In this document: positions 11,069-22,924 of the stretch, one piece after another
How the letters are laid out: every line of letters begins with the position of its first letter
How positions within the stretch are numbered: the first letter of the stretch is position 1
NCBI GenBank assembly: GCA_017591395.1
Contig: WEDG01000438.1
Span: forward strand, 154,742-218,741
DNA from: Schistocephalus solidus
Taxonomy: Eukaryota; Platyhelminthes; Cestoda; Diphyllobothriidea; Diphyllobothriidae
DNA: 64,000 nucleotides
Direction: 5' to 3'
The notes under the pieces: generated by a model
The model's database searches: none
The model's input: the letters and a program-made list of their open reading frames with translations, nothing else
What the model was told of the DNA's origin: nothing
Program-made: the position numbers and the translations under genes

Positions 11069-11333
11069 GGGGTTGTGACGAGGCAGATGAGTAGGCTTGA
11101 TCAGTTGCTCCGACCAGTGTCTGATCAAGATCCGCGCCGTCTACTATGCGGTGACCGGCAGTCGTCAGAGGTGGTGCTGGTGGTGGTGCCGCTGCACATT
11201 TTGACAGGCCAGCTTCCCCTGCAATAGCGAGGCTGGGGACCACCTGGTGGTCACTTGAGCCCTCATTGACCATGGCGGTCGAAGTTGAGGCGATCGACAG
11301 GGGACGTGCGAGTTTGGCATTTTCAAGGGCCAT
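11069..11333 (-). CDS. Internal exon of an unidentified minus-strand gene (Ala/Pro-rich)
   Basis: The minus-strand acceptor ttcgtttccactcag is followed at 11,333 by ATGGCCCTTGAAAATGCC. The frame reads MALENAKLARPLSIAST, then a low-complexity region with CAAAPPPAPP, then GADLDQTLVGATDQAYSSASSQP. It enters in phase 0, which matches the phase-0 donor of the exon at 15,555. It leaves in phase 1 at cccc followed by gtgggt (exon end 11,069), which matches the entry phase of the exon at 7513. The donor is only moderate; the frame itself stays open further, to 10,923. No domain is recognised. Confidence 0.5.
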
Positions 11334-11339
11334 CTGAGT

Positions 11340-11785
11340 GGAAACGAAGATAAAATTCTTGAAAAACGCATACAAGCGAAAAGGCAATGTTTAGGCCGAC
11401 GTCTTGTAGCTCGGGGAGGAGAGGGGAGACAGTAAAAAACGGGTGAGTGAAAAACAACAAAAAAGAACTGTAATAGTGATACTTTCGACGTTAATAGTGG
11501 GCCGCATCGATCCTTCGGCGAAAACCGAAGGACAGGTGTAAATACCTGTTCTAAGAAAATAGGACTCAGTGTCAAAAAAACGAGTTTCGATGTATACAAA
11601 CTACTAGGGGCTTGGCTTCACACGTATGCCAGGTACGATAACTAAGATTTCGACTAAAAAATATGTGTGTTCACTCGCATCCGAGGATGGAATGTCTGAT
11701 ACACAGAAAGCCATGGGGCAATGCTCGTACTAAGGTGTCTATAGTCACCTAATCAATGAAAACTTATTTGCCCATACAGGCGAAA
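11340..11785. other. Intron sequence, no feature seen
   Basis: The upstream flank of the 11.3-kb exon on the minus strand. An overlapping frame at 11,165-11,599 is a shadow that runs through the acceptor. No repeats were found. Confidence 0.35.
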
Positions 11786-11787
11786 AC

Positions 11788-12152
11788 TTCAGAAGTAGAG
11801 GCGATCACTGGAACAAGAGCTTTACTAGTGTTACCTATCGGATTCATGTTGGAGTCCACCATCAGATACGGGTAAGTCATACACAGCGAGTTGCAGTATT
11901 CATAGGGTGCAGTCGCTATGCTACCACATACCTATGCCAATTGACGGCTCCTCCCTTCGTCGAGGATGGTTGCCCCGCGGCACGCTTGTTGGTCAGCATG
12001 GGAGTCGTTACTCGCTAAAAGTTCATCCCCCAGGTTGGATGTTAGCGTGACCGTTGCCCGGCCATCTGGCCCACCGGCATTGTCAATGGAAACAGTGTTC
12101 GCCTGTTCGCTCAGTGCGCTCCCCGAATGGCCAATCTAACTCTCAGTACAGA
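11788..12152 (-). mobile_element. Penelope-like element fragment, copy 2 (3' tail plus terminal arm)
   Basis: The block ttgcccggccatctggccc near 12,056 is the tail shared with copies 1 and 3. The arm at 11,788-11,960 (ataggatgcagtcgc-type phrase and accaatt side) matches the inverted right arm of the 42-kb copy. Read on the minus strand the order is tail then inverted arm, as at 42.4-42.67 kb. The GIY-YIG part is missing. Confidence 0.6.
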
Positions 12153-12568
12153 ATCAACCGATCGAAGAGATAAATTTGACTTAGTATGATCCTTTATCAA
12201 TGTTACGTCAGAAGTAGTGTAACACGTCTAGTCACACATACTATCCGCCAAAATTGTAGTCTGGCTATTTGTTTCAAGGATACCACAATACCTGGAAACC
12301 CCAAAAAAATATGGAACACTTTTAACAGACTCAGAGACTCTGGGCCTTGAGGCAAAATCACGAAACGTTTTACGAGTTCCGGACACTAAAGGAACGCCTA
12401 ATGATTTAGCATTCATCGCACGGACGAGAAACCGTGTCTAATCGCCATACCGCCAAGGACAGTGGCAAAATTCTTTGTATTATGAACTTGTGTATGAGAA
12501 GTTGGTGTGTGTAATCCGTCAATCGCCCTCTGCTCTATCTCCCCTCAAGCTATGGTTGAGCGAGGGTA

Positions 12569-14477
12569 CAGTAGATTGCCTAACTCATGAAATATCTATT
12601 TCAGAATGTGAGGTAGTAGCGGGGCAGGCAGTTTAATGTGTTAATTCTGTTTGTTGTATTAAATTGATGAACAAAAAGCTGTTTAATAATAAAGAGATCA
12701 CTTCAAATCAGCTTTATTCATGGGAAAACGGGGCTAAATGGGGCAAAATCTGACGTTTCTTGCTATCCAGGAATTTTCCTACGTTATAACAAGCTACAGG
12801 TCAAAACATTTTGCTTTTATGCGCAGTTCTATGAATGAACATTAAGATAAGCTGGCAAAATTTGCAATATATCCCTTCGGAGAACAGAAAATTGTGTTTT
12901 GTTTTCACGAAACTCAGGTGAAGGCAAGTTTGAGAGCTTACATTTTTTGGAAAAATGATTACATATTAAGTTTAAAAAATCGAGTTTTGCAAAGGTATGA
13001 CATTTTGTACCAAAAAACGCTGAAATAAACTTTTGTGAATGAACTTTGTTATACCACACCGATTGATAGGACCTTAAACGCGCATGTATACGAAACGGGA
13101 TGACACACCACGACTTTTAGAGGTCACGGCGTACGCGAAGCCTGAAAAGACAATTTCGGTCTGCAGTTGACTATAAGGAAACTTGAAACGGAAGGGGCAG
13201 AAAATTCACAATTTATCGCAAAATCTGAGTATATATTCGGCCACTTTCTTGTGTGTTTGAAATCTTAGAACTAGACTGGGAAGTAAGCAAAGATATCGAA
13301 AAACGCTTCAATAGAAAGAGAAAAGAGAGTTCCTTAATTTTCAACAGAAATTGTATCCCTACTTTCCAGTGGTGTCGAACATTTGGTCAAACGGTCCCAG
13401 TTTATTCTTGACTTTCCTTTGAAAAAACGTTAATAACGCAGGAATTCGACAGCGAAACATCTTATTAAAGCACTTTTTAAAAAGGTAACTCATTATAGGA
13501 ATTTTTTTAACTAATTATAGAATTATATTTTCCCAGCTTTTGTTTTGGGCGTTTATTTTTTTCATGGCAGCGAGTTTTTCATGTTTGTGTGAGTATACAA
13601 ATATGACCCAGACGGCCGTCTGCATTAGAAAGAATGCCCAAAAAGTCACTGCTTCGGTAAATTCTTTTTAAGAAATATGTTTTTGAAGGTTTTACCAAAC
13701 ACATCAAACGGAATGTAAATTTATGGGCAGTCGACTGAAGATACTGAAAATCGTAAAGAATTCACCTCATTTTCAAAGACTATCTGCAACTCATCGAAAT
13801 AGAAAACCCGGAATATTTATAGAGAAATTTAACAATAGAATAGTTATGTTGATATACACCAAGTGGTACGTTTACGATTGAACCTGACGATTTTATTTAG
13901 ATTTATTAGCCATCGACCGACCTGTGAACATGCAAGCTTATGAAATATTATACTCCCGTGACGTCCCTATCAGCACAACGAATTGAAAATCTGCTTGCCT
14001 TGGTCAACGCATCTAATAAAATGTACAAACGGAAGAAAAACTAGCAATTCTTGTGAAACAGTGTTGGGATATACACTTTCATGTTAGGCTGTTTGATGAC
14101 GGCCACACTTTACGTTGCGCTTCATCTAGAGGAATATGTATGTTCAAAACTCTGAAAAAGACTATTTTCAAAAGTACTTTGGCTTTTTCTGCTTTATTCC
14201 CTCTGCTTTATTCCATGGACAGGCTTCCTATATATTAAAAACTTCAGTTTACTTAACTAGGTCAATTTTTCACATTTTCATAATCCGTAACTATTCTAAA
14301 AAAATTATCATTTCTAGACAATGAAATGTTAATTTGTAAACCACAAAAAGCCATATATTTCCTAACGACCGGTTCTTTATTGATGTAAAATTTTGGTGGA
14401 CGCAGAGTGCGCTGATTTCGCGAAATGGGCCGTAACTCATGAAATCCATCAGGTTTCATGAGTTAGGCCACCTACTG
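12569..14477. mobile_element. 1.9-kb Tc1/mariner-type element without transposase, copy 1
   Basis: The element starts CAGTAGATTGCCTAACTCAT and ends with the inverse, ATGAGTTAGGCCACCTACTG, about 24 bp of terminal inverted repeat. A TA dinucleotide lies on each side (12,567-12,568 and 14,478-14,479). CAGT-starting ends and TA target duplication are typical of the Tc1/mariner/pogo superfamily. Just inside the right end the phrase ctcatgaaatccatcaggtttcatgag forms an extra hairpin. The interior is AT-rich and I find no DDE transposase frame on either strand. A second copy lies at 20.9 kb in the same orientation. Confidence 0.75.
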
Positions 14478-14479
14478 TA

Positions 14480-15550
14480 AGTTAACAGCAGTAATCACAG
14501 CACAGGCAGTGAAGAGCTAACTTTGACAAGTCATCCACCATGCAAGACTTCATATCTCCAGTTCTCTGGGGGAAACATGTTTTGCTGGCTGTATCGTCTG
14601 CACACTGGCTGGTTTGCAGAGTTATTGGGGTGGGAGGAACACAGTCAAAGGGCATAGATGAGAGCTGCACTACACAATAGTTCCTTGTTCTTCAGGATCC
14701 TTGAGGGTCAGGAGCATGGGGACCACCACACGTACAGAGTGGAGTGAAAACGGTACGCGCAACTAAGTAATAAATATTTGAATAATTGTTATTGGCGGCT
14801 TTTTGATATATTTAATGGACCATCGGGCGAAAGAAGGGACAAGGGGCGATCCCAACAGAGCCACGGGGAAGGATTTAAGAAATTAATCTGGGCGGATGTT
14901 GAAGTTTCCCCGGAGAAATATAGATAAGTTTTATAGCCCGGCGACGGCGTAGGAATTTATTCAAAATAAATTCGATAAGATACTTTTGATGGCAAACCGA
15001 CTAAACACAGAGACTGGAGGTGATAACGAGGATGAAAGAGGACTTGTTCGAGAGACTACGGAAATGTAAAAAAACTTAAAACAAATGTGGACAACGCAAT
15101 CCTATTTTCTACATAAGTGCGCTGGTGGTGGGGGTGGTTGAAAAGCGATCACTGCCTTATCATGAATAAGATGAAGGCCGATGAGCTATAATAGGCAAAC
15201 GATCCTATTAACTAGAAGTTCAACTTGCAGCAGACACCAGAACTGGGTGCGAAAAGGCACTCCATGCGAATTGTCAGCCCGACTAAGTAACAACCTCTCT
15301 CCCCCCTGCCAGTGCACCCCAGACAACCCACGGTAACAAGTATCCCCTACAGGACAGCCTAACTGCACATAAATTCCTTAACAAAGTGCTGAAATGTTCC
15401 CCAGAAAGATGCCATAAAAGGGGCAGTTGAAAGGACAAAGTTTCCTTCAAAGGCTGCGTATTTTGGTAAACGTCCCATAAGGTCATAAGGCATGGCAGGT
15501 AGCGCGGCAGTTGGCAAAAGAGAGAACACGGCAACAGTACCAGGGCGCAC
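14480..15550. other. Intron or intergenic, no feature seen
   Basis: Minus-strand frames at 15,186-15,550 are continuations past the donor at 15,554 and are not treated as coding. The (ggtg)n-like patch near 15,125 is short. Nothing else is recognised. Confidence 0.35.
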
Positions 15551-15554
15551 TCAC

Positions 15555-15814
15555 CCCTGGCTCGCCAGATGCGGCCACCGCTCCCGCGGCTCCGCGGGAT
15601 AGAGATCGACGCCGAGCACTGAGGTTGGACCCTCCCTGGAGGCCAGTGGGGACCCCTGTGTGGTGGTGAAGTGAGAAGCCGGTCATAGAATGTTGAGAGA
15701 GGGGGCGAGCCGAAACTCTACCACCGGTGCTGCCCTCTGTCTGCCTACTGCTGCTGCGAGCCGAACGCGGAGTGGACGAACCAAGGGCTACAGTTGAAGA
15801 GGCACCACTTGAAC
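15555..15814 (-). CDS. Internal exon of an unidentified minus-strand gene (Ser/Gly/Arg-rich)
   Basis: The acceptor tgtcctcttatcctccttcag opens the exon at 15,814, and a consensus donor, ggg followed by gtgagt, closes it at 15,555. The 86 codons read SSGASSTVALGSSTPRSARS, then GGRVSARPLSQHSMTGFSLHHHTG, then ARRRSLSRGAAGAVAASGEPG. This is a disordered, basic, Ser-rich segment of the kind found in the tails of cytoskeletal scaffolds. Entry phase 1, exit phase 0; the exit fits the exon at 11,333. It may belong to the MTSS gene, whose last recognised exon upstream (30,892-31,400) has only weak phase-1 donors. Splice signals are good; identity is unknown. Confidence 0.55.
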
Positions 15815-15819
15815 CTGAA

Positions 15820-16635
15820 GGAGGATAAGAGGACATGGAGACTTGGTACCATACGTTCGTGGACGTAATTTCACGCAGGGTGTGAGAAAATATTGCTTAA
15901 ATTGAACCCGTGGCTAAGAGGCAAGCTGCAGAATTCGACTGGTAGCGTGAGGTAAGCTCGATTCACGACGTCAAAAATACATTTTCGAAGCCAAAGTATT
16001 GCGTCAGCCAAGTGCGGCCAGGCCTACGTCTCGGTCAGAGCCATAGACGTGAGAAAAATTCAATTGAATCAACTGAGGAGTACTTCGCATGAATTAAACA
16101 AGCATCCTGGCGGCAAAAGTAAACGCCTTGGAAAACGAACTTCTGTTCAGCCATTGGAATAAAAAGAAATACTAAGCGAGCAAACGAAAGATGACAACCG
16201 TGGTGGTCCGATTTTGTGGTTAGAATAAACAGTTAATTGAAAACTGACTCGGCAGCCGATGTGGGAGAATCCATCCAATGAACCTTCGGGGCACGCAGAC
16301 GGACCTTCTCAGTTGGAAAGAGTGACAGACAGTAAGGCGTGCACACGCAAGTGAATGAACATGGGGCCAGTCGGTAGCGTGACGATTGCCCTCTGAGATA
16401 GTTACCCCTGACCATCAGACTTGACAGCGGACAGATGAGTCACAAGAGGGAAGCTCAATGTGCTAAGTAAGGGAAATCCGAGTTGATCTTACTATGAGAC
16501 AATTAAAATATTGGTTGGATTCTACGCAGCAAAAGTTGACGCAAGGACCCCTTTACGCTAGACTGACCTGAAAGTTCAAACTATGATGTCCGCCATGTAC
16601 TCATCAGCATGGAAATGCAAGGACTTATGCCACAT
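15820..16635. other. Intron or intergenic, no feature seen
   Basis: No convincing exon or repeat. The minus frame 16,233-16,415 has no motif. Confidence 0.35.
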
Positions 16636-16639
16636 CTAC

Positions 16640-18235
16640 CGCATTCTCTCCTTCTTCACCCATCTGAGCCCGGTATCAGGATAGATTCAAAAAGATCGGT
16701 GGCAGGACCGGGCGCAGTGGTTGACAAAGCTAACCAGTCCATCTACGCGTACCGCACACGCTTGTTTCGTGCACAATGGAAGATGTTTTCAAACAAACAC
16801 CAAAGGGACGACTCGGAGCTCAAGTGAGGAGGAGTATCATTGAGGCCGCATTAAGAAGGAGCCATTGTAGAGTGGCTGTCCATCCCGAGGGGACCAAGGT
16901 ATCTCGTCAGCTGGCGGCCTTTAAAGCGAGAGCTTTTAGAGCACCCTGATCGTTTAAAAGCACGTTCGATTGTTTAATGAGAAATGTGCGCTGTGTTGTG
17001 GAGACTGAGTCCTCAGAGTCAACCCCACTGTCTTCCATCTCCCAGCCATTCAAGCTGACAAGACATCTGATGTGGGGATTGGGCGAAAGTGAATGCGAGA
17101 AGTGTAGGAGCCTGTCTACGCATGCTGCACACGATCCGCACTCGGAAAACCAGATAAGAAGTTCACAAAAGACGGGTGAGCGCTTGGATCACACTTATGT
17201 CACAGTGTCATAGAGGCCAAATTAAGGAGTCATTGAACCTGACATCCAGTTCACTAGCCATTCATCCCACATGCACACACAATGGTGCGACTACCAGGCC
17301 CGAGTCGTATCGTCAGTTAGCAGCTTCCCAAGGCACGATGTTAGGCGCACCTTTATATATACCAGCGCACTGGATTTATTATAGAGGGGAATATGCGGAA
17401 GTGCCGAGGGGATAGAGTCCACAGAGTCGGTCTCATACACATGACACTTGAACCGTCGATTTCAACGAGGTCCACCGTATTCACCACACCAGGTGGTGCA
17501 GGGACGGTGACTTGCGCGTGAATTAGTTTAAAGTGATAGTAGCCTTGCGCTGCAACTACCACACTCTCTCCTCCTCCCCCACCTGAGCCCGGAGTCCAGA
17601 CAGAGTCAAGAAGACCGGAGATGGGAGAGGGCGCAGGTGGCCGACGCGGCCGGAGCCACCCCTGGGTATACCACCACACCTGACTCGGATCCCACAGAGT
17701 GGAAGTGCCATAAAGGCCACATTAAGAAGGAGCCATTGCAGCCTGACTCTCAGTTCGCCAGTCAACCACTCTACACAAAACACACATTGGGCTGACCACG
17801 CGTTCCCAGTTATCCCGTCAGTTGGCAACCTTCCAAGCCACGGCTTTAAGCGCACCGTGATAGTTTCAAGCGCTTCAGATTGTTTATAGTGAGGAAAATG
17901 TGCTGAGTTGTTGACCTCACTCTCTCCCCCACCCCCACAATCAGACCACCATCCGAACCAGTCAGTTGTCTGATGTGGGTGTGCGCATGGGCTGACGGGT
18001 CGGCGTACCCGTCTTCGCGCGCCACAGCACGACCTGGCCCCCATAACGCACACACCAGGATTTACTTACTGTGAAGATATGGAGGAGCCATCGCCGTCTG
18101 ACTCCAGTCCACTAGTCAGCCAATCGACACAGCACATACACTGAGCCGACGACGTGGTCTGTTTTAAGCGACAGATTGGCAGCCTTCCAAGCAACGGTTT
18201 AGAGGAAACCGTGATTTTATCAGGTATATTATGAT
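16640..18235. repeat. Irregular tandem repeat array
   Basis: A phrase of the type cataaaggccacattaagaa followed by ggagccattgcagcctgactctcagt occurs near 16,840, 17,211, 17,708 and, in shortened form, 18,080. The spacings are about 371, 497 and 372 bases. Between them a second phrase, ttatcccgtcagttggcaac then cttccaagccacgg then caccgtgatagttt, also recurs. The segment 17,440-17,835 is nearly the same as the insertion at 28.27 kb. The array directly abuts the 3' side of the LINE finger ORF (minus strand, stop at 18,260), so it may be that element's 3' untranslated region. Open frames inside are by-products of the repeats. Confidence 0.65.
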
Positions 18236-18259
18236 GATTGTGAGGGTGTTGTCTATGTA

Positions 18260-19295
18260 TTAGTGTAGATGGTGTGCGCTGATGAGGCTAAGCCTCCGGT
18301 GGTTTACCGCAGGTTGTCGTGGAGGCGCATGTGTCCTAATAGGCCCATGCGATGTGTAAATGTGCGGAAGCAGTGAGGGCAGTGGAGGCGGGCCCGATGA
18401 CTGTATGTCGGAGCCCCAGGCGCGATGGATTTGCAGGTGACCGACTAGGCCAATGCGTGAGTTGAAGTTACCGGCGCAGTGGGCAGGAGAAATCGGGAGA
18501 GGCTGGGGGGGGGTGTCATTCATGGTAGTGGGGATGGCAGTGGCGCTAAGAATGGCAGGAGCGGAGGGTGTGCATAATGAATTGGTGTTGTCGGCATTGC
18601 GGTGAATTCCGCTGTCATGGATGCGCATGTGATCGAATAGGCCCATGCGATGAGTGAATGCGCGAGGACAGTGGATGCGACGATCTCTGCTGTGTGTTGG
18701 TGCTCCAGGCACTGGTTCACCAGTCTCTGTACGATGGATTCGCAAGTGACCAACCAGGCCGATGCATGAGGTGAATGTGCGGTCGCATTGAGGACAATTT
18801 AGGAGAGAGTCCCCATCACTGATGGTGGTGGTTAAGGCGAATGCGGTGGGAGGGGTAACAGGTGATGAGTATTGGGATGTGGTCTCTATGATGGTGGGAG
18901 TAATGGAATTGATGCCAGGAGTGAGGGTGGGGGAATCTGAAGGAGGGTTGGCAGAATTTAACGTAGAAATTGGAATTGTCGGATTGTTGGTGCATTGTGT
19001 CCGAAGATGTCCAACCAGGTCGATTCGTGCACGGAAGATGCGTTGACAGCGCGGGCATGTTGGCAGGGCCTGGGCATTGGCGGTGTTGGTCCGGGGCGCT
19101 GGTGACTTTCGTGCCGCTCTTTTGGTCTTGGCGGCAGCGATCCGGTTGGCCTCGTAGATTGCTGAACCAGTCTTCACGGATCTTCTCCATGCCAGTCTAT
19201 CCTGGGCGAGGTCCTCCCAGGACGTCGGGTTGATATGCAGTTGCTTCAGCGATTTCTTCAAAGTGTCCTTGTAGCGTCGTTTTTGACCTCCTCAT
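18260..19295 (-). pseudogene. C-terminal tail of a LINE reverse-transcriptase ORF with C2H2-like fingers, copy 1
   Basis: The minus frame (19,261-18,260, with a readable start at about 19,295: GQKRRYKDTLKKSLKQLHIN) encodes the segment that follows reverse transcriptase in tapeworm LINEs. It has a KRRYKDTLK block, SWEDLAQDRLAWRRSVK, then fingers near residues 69-90 (CPRC...HLRTQC), 156-176 (CPQC...HLRIH), 198-215 (second Cys lost) and 262-279 (HCAG...HLQIH). The finger phrase IGLVGHLRIH is repeated. Such fingers probably bind element RNA or DNA. No reverse transcriptase lies directly upstream, one finger is broken and the frame is 5'-truncated, so it is a relic, not a host transcription factor. 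Confidence 0.75.
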
Positions 19296-19419
19296 ACACA
19301 CATACCCTCTCTCGCTCTCTCCCTTGCCTCTCCCGTGACCAGATGACTGCTCGAGCCTGTCAGTTAACTGTCGCTGGAATTGGGCGCATTGGCTGAAAGA
19401 GCTGCAGAAGCTTGTCTAC

Positions 19420-20690
19420 GTGTGGCACACACGATTTGTTCCGACACCAGGGTGCATCAAATAAGATGTTTTTAAGTGGGATGAGAGGTGCGTTTTTTCC
19501 ATGTAGTGGGTGCTATAAAGCAGGTCTGTGTGCGATGTATGGGGTGGCAAGGCAAGGTGTAGTGATTTTTTAAATTGTGATGTTTTACTGCAGGTTTTCA
19601 TAGGGGATGCATATGGCTGAGTAGACTCATGCGATGATTTAATGATCGTGGGCAATGTGGACAATTGAGGCTGGTACAGCGGGCGTACATTGGCACTCCC
19701 TGTAACGGTTCGGTTGTCTTAGCGTGAGAAATTTGCAAGTGACCGACAAAACTGATGTGTGATGCGATCGCAATAGGGAAAGGCTGGGATCGTATTCACA
19801 TTACTGGTGGAGGGGACGGTTGTAGCAAAGATGGTGGAAATTGTGGTGTGTGATAGGGCTTTGGAAGTGTTCTCACTAGTTGGTGGGTGTGATGGTGGTG
19901 GTCATTGTCACTGCTGGAGCCGGGCTGAAGGCACTGATAGTGGTGGAGGACTGAGCATCAGAAGTTTGCTCGCTAGTGCTGGTGGTGGTCGTCGACGTCA
20001 TACGGTTTGCAGTAGTTGAGGCAGAGACGGAAAGAGTTTGCTATTTTGGTAGTGCATTGAGCTCAAATATTTCCAACGAGGTCAAAACATGCGCGGAACA
20101 TCCGTTAGCATCGTGGACATTATGAAAGGGGTTTGGTGGCGGCGTTGTGGATTGGAGGTACTCGAGACCTGCCAACTGCCGTTTTGGTTTTGGTAGCAGC
20201 GATCAGGGTACCATCGTAGAGTGCAGCGACAGTTTTCAATGGTCTTCTCCGGGTCGGTCGATCCTACCAAGGTCCTCCCGCATCTCCGAGGTGATTTTAA
20301 ACGAAACTTTTTGAGCGTCCTTGTAACGTCGTTCCTGTCCTATATGTTATCGAGTAGGTATTACGGCCTCTAGGTAGAACGGCCTCTTGGGTAGGCGCTC
20401 GTCGTCCATCCCCAAGACGTGGCCACACATCGTAGTTGGGTTTGCCTCAACATGGGGTGAACGCTGAGAATTCCGGTTTGTTCCAGGGGTTCCGCGTCGG
20501 GGAACTCAGGTTTGCCACCTCAGCTTTATTATTCACCGGAGGCAACTCAGGTGGAAGTGACTGAGTTTCCTGGCTTCACTGGTATGGACTGCTCAAGTCT
20601 CGGCTCCGTAAAGCAGTGCTCTCACGAGTTTAGTTGAAGTTCGGAGCGGTTCCAGACTGGTGAATGTAGCCGGCTAGAGATGTAAGTGCT
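19420..20690 (-). pseudogene. Degenerate LINE ORF tail, copy 2
   Basis: Read on the minus strand from about 20,660, pieces in shifting frames give VRALLYGAET, ARKLSHFHLSCLRRI, HVLGMDDERLPKRPFY, then a degraded RRYKDAQK block and a finger region with stops (CPRC replaced around 20,105). These motifs follow the reverse-transcriptase palm in the same LINE class as copy 1. Because it lies 5' of copy 1 on the same strand and is much more decayed, it is probably an older insertion. Frames at 19,807-20,019 (plus) are shadows. Confidence 0.65.
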
Positions 20691-20890
20691 CACCATGTGC
20701 GTCAACTATTAAACATTAAGCCGTCAATATCATCATCTTAGGTATTATGATTAAATTTAAATATCATCCGCCGTACCTTTATCACTATGGGCACTGACAG
20801 AGTATCTACATCCTTTGCAGTTCCAGTGTAAGCATAACACATCAATTTCTGCTATCTCTAACATTTTAAATGTGAAAAGATCGACAAATA

Positions 20891-22765
20891 CAGTAGATTG
20901 CCTAACTCGTGAAATATCGATTTCAGAATGTGAGGTAGTAGCGGGGCAGGCAGTTTAAGGTGTTAATTCTGTTTGTTGTATTAAATTGATGAACAAAAAG
21001 CTGTTTAAAAATAAAGAGAACACTTCAGATCAGTTCATTCATGGGAAAACTGGGCTAAATGGGGCAAAATCTAACGTTTCTTGCTATCCAGGAGTTTTCC
21101 TACGTTATAACAAGCTACAGGTCAAAACATTTTGCTTTTATGCGCAGTTCTATGAATGAACATTAATATAAGCTGGCAAAATTTGGAATATGTCCCTTCG
21201 GAGAACGGAAAATTTTGTTTTGTTTTCACGCAAATCAGGTGAATGCAAGTTTGAGAGCTTACGTTGTTTTTGGAAAAATGATGACATATTTAGTTTAAAA
21301 AATCAAGTTTTGCAAAGGTATGACATTTTGTACCAAAAAACGCTGTAATAAACTTTTGTGAATGAACTTTTTTTTACCACACCGATTGATAGGACCTAAA
21401 ACGCGCATATATACGAGACGCGATGATACACCGCGACTTTTCGCAGTCAAGTCGTAGGCGAAGCCTGAAAAAACAATTTCAGTCTGCAGTTGACCATAAA
21501 TGAATAAGGAAACTTGAAACGAAAGGGGCAGAAAATTTACAATTTATCGCAAAATCTGAGTAGATATTCGGCGACTCTCTTGTGTGTTTGAAATCTTAGA
21601 ACTAGACTGGGAAGTAAGCAAAGATATCGAAAAACGCTCCAATAGAAAGAGAAAAGAGTTCCTTAATTTTCAATAGAAATTGTATCCCTACTTTCCAGTG
21701 GTGTCGAACATTTGGTCAAAAACGGTCCCAGTTTTTTCTTGACTTCCCTAGGAAAAAACGTTAATTACGCAGGAATTCGACAGCGAACCATCTTATTAAA
21801 GCACTTTTTAAAAAGGTAACTCATTATAGGAATTTTTTTAACTAATTATAGAATTATATTTTCCCAGCTTTTGTTTTGGACGTTTATTTTTCATGGCAGC
21901 GAGTTTTCATGTTTGTGTGAGCATACAAATATGACCCAGACGGCCGTCTGCATTAGAATGAATGCCCAAAAAGTCACTGCTTCGGTAAATTCTTTTAAGA
22001 AATATGTTTTTTTGAAGGTTTTACCAAACACATCAAACGGAATGTAAATTTATGGGCAGTCGACTGAAGATACTGAAAATCGTAAAGAATTCACCTCATT
22101 TTCAAAGACTATCTGCAACTCATCGAAATAGAAAACCCGGAATATTTATAGAGAAATTTAACAATAGAATAGTTATGTTTATATACACCAAGTGGTACGT
22201 TTACGATTGAACCTGACGATTTTATTTAGATTTATTAGCCATCGACCGACCTGTGAACATGCAAGCTTATGAAATATTATACTCCCGTGACGTCCCTATC
22301 AGCACAACGAATTGAAAAATCTGCTTGCCTTGGTCAAACGCATCTAAGACGATGTACAAACGGAAGAAAAACTGCCAATTCTTTTGAAACGGTATTGGAA
22401 TATACTCTTTCATGTTAGGCTGCTTGATGACGGCCAAACTATACGTTGCGCTAAATCTAGAGGAATATGTATTTGCAAAATTTTGAAAGACTATTTTCAA
22501 AAATAATTCGGCTTTTTCTGCCTTATTCACTTATTTTATTTTATGGACAGGTTTCCTATACATTTAAAACTTCAGTTTACTCAACTAGGTCAATTTTTCC
22601 CATTTTCGTAATCCGTACCTATTCTAAAAAATTAACATTTCTAGTTTTTAAACCACAAAGAGCCATATATTTCCTAACGATCGGTTCTTTATTGATGTAA
22701 AATTTTGGTGGACGCAGTGTGCGCTAATTTCGCGAAACTTATAAAATCCATCAGATTTCATGGTA
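20891..22765. mobile_element. 1.9-kb Tc1/mariner-type element without transposase, copy 2
   Basis: The left end CAGTAGATTGCCTAACTCGT is preceded by TA (20,889-20,890). It aligns along its whole length with copy 1 at 12.57-14.48 kb in direct orientation, with a few percent substitutions and small indels (for example taataataaag versus taaaaataaag near the left end). The right end diverges near 22,760 just before the terminal inverted repeat, so this copy has lost one end. It has no transposase frame. Confidence 0.75.
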
Positions 22766-22924
22766 TTTCGCATGACTCAATAGTTTTTAGAATACGTTTT
22801 TACCCGTCTAGCGAAACTGATTGGCTGTCGTGACCGTATGCCTCGCAAATAAGACACGCATCCCCCGAAGATTGTGTGAATTAATAGGTATTTTGGCAGA
22901 TTTTTAGAATTATTGCGACCTAAT

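Noticed and set aside
16640..18235. CRISPR array
   Set aside because: The repeats are hundreds of bases long, diverged and in a eukaryotic genome; there are no short identical repeats with unique spacers.
18260..19261. Host C2H2 zinc-finger transcription factor
   Set aside because: The upstream KRRYKDTLK and SWEDLAQDR blocks belong to LINE reverse-transcriptase tails, a finger has lost a cysteine, and a second decayed copy lies next to it.
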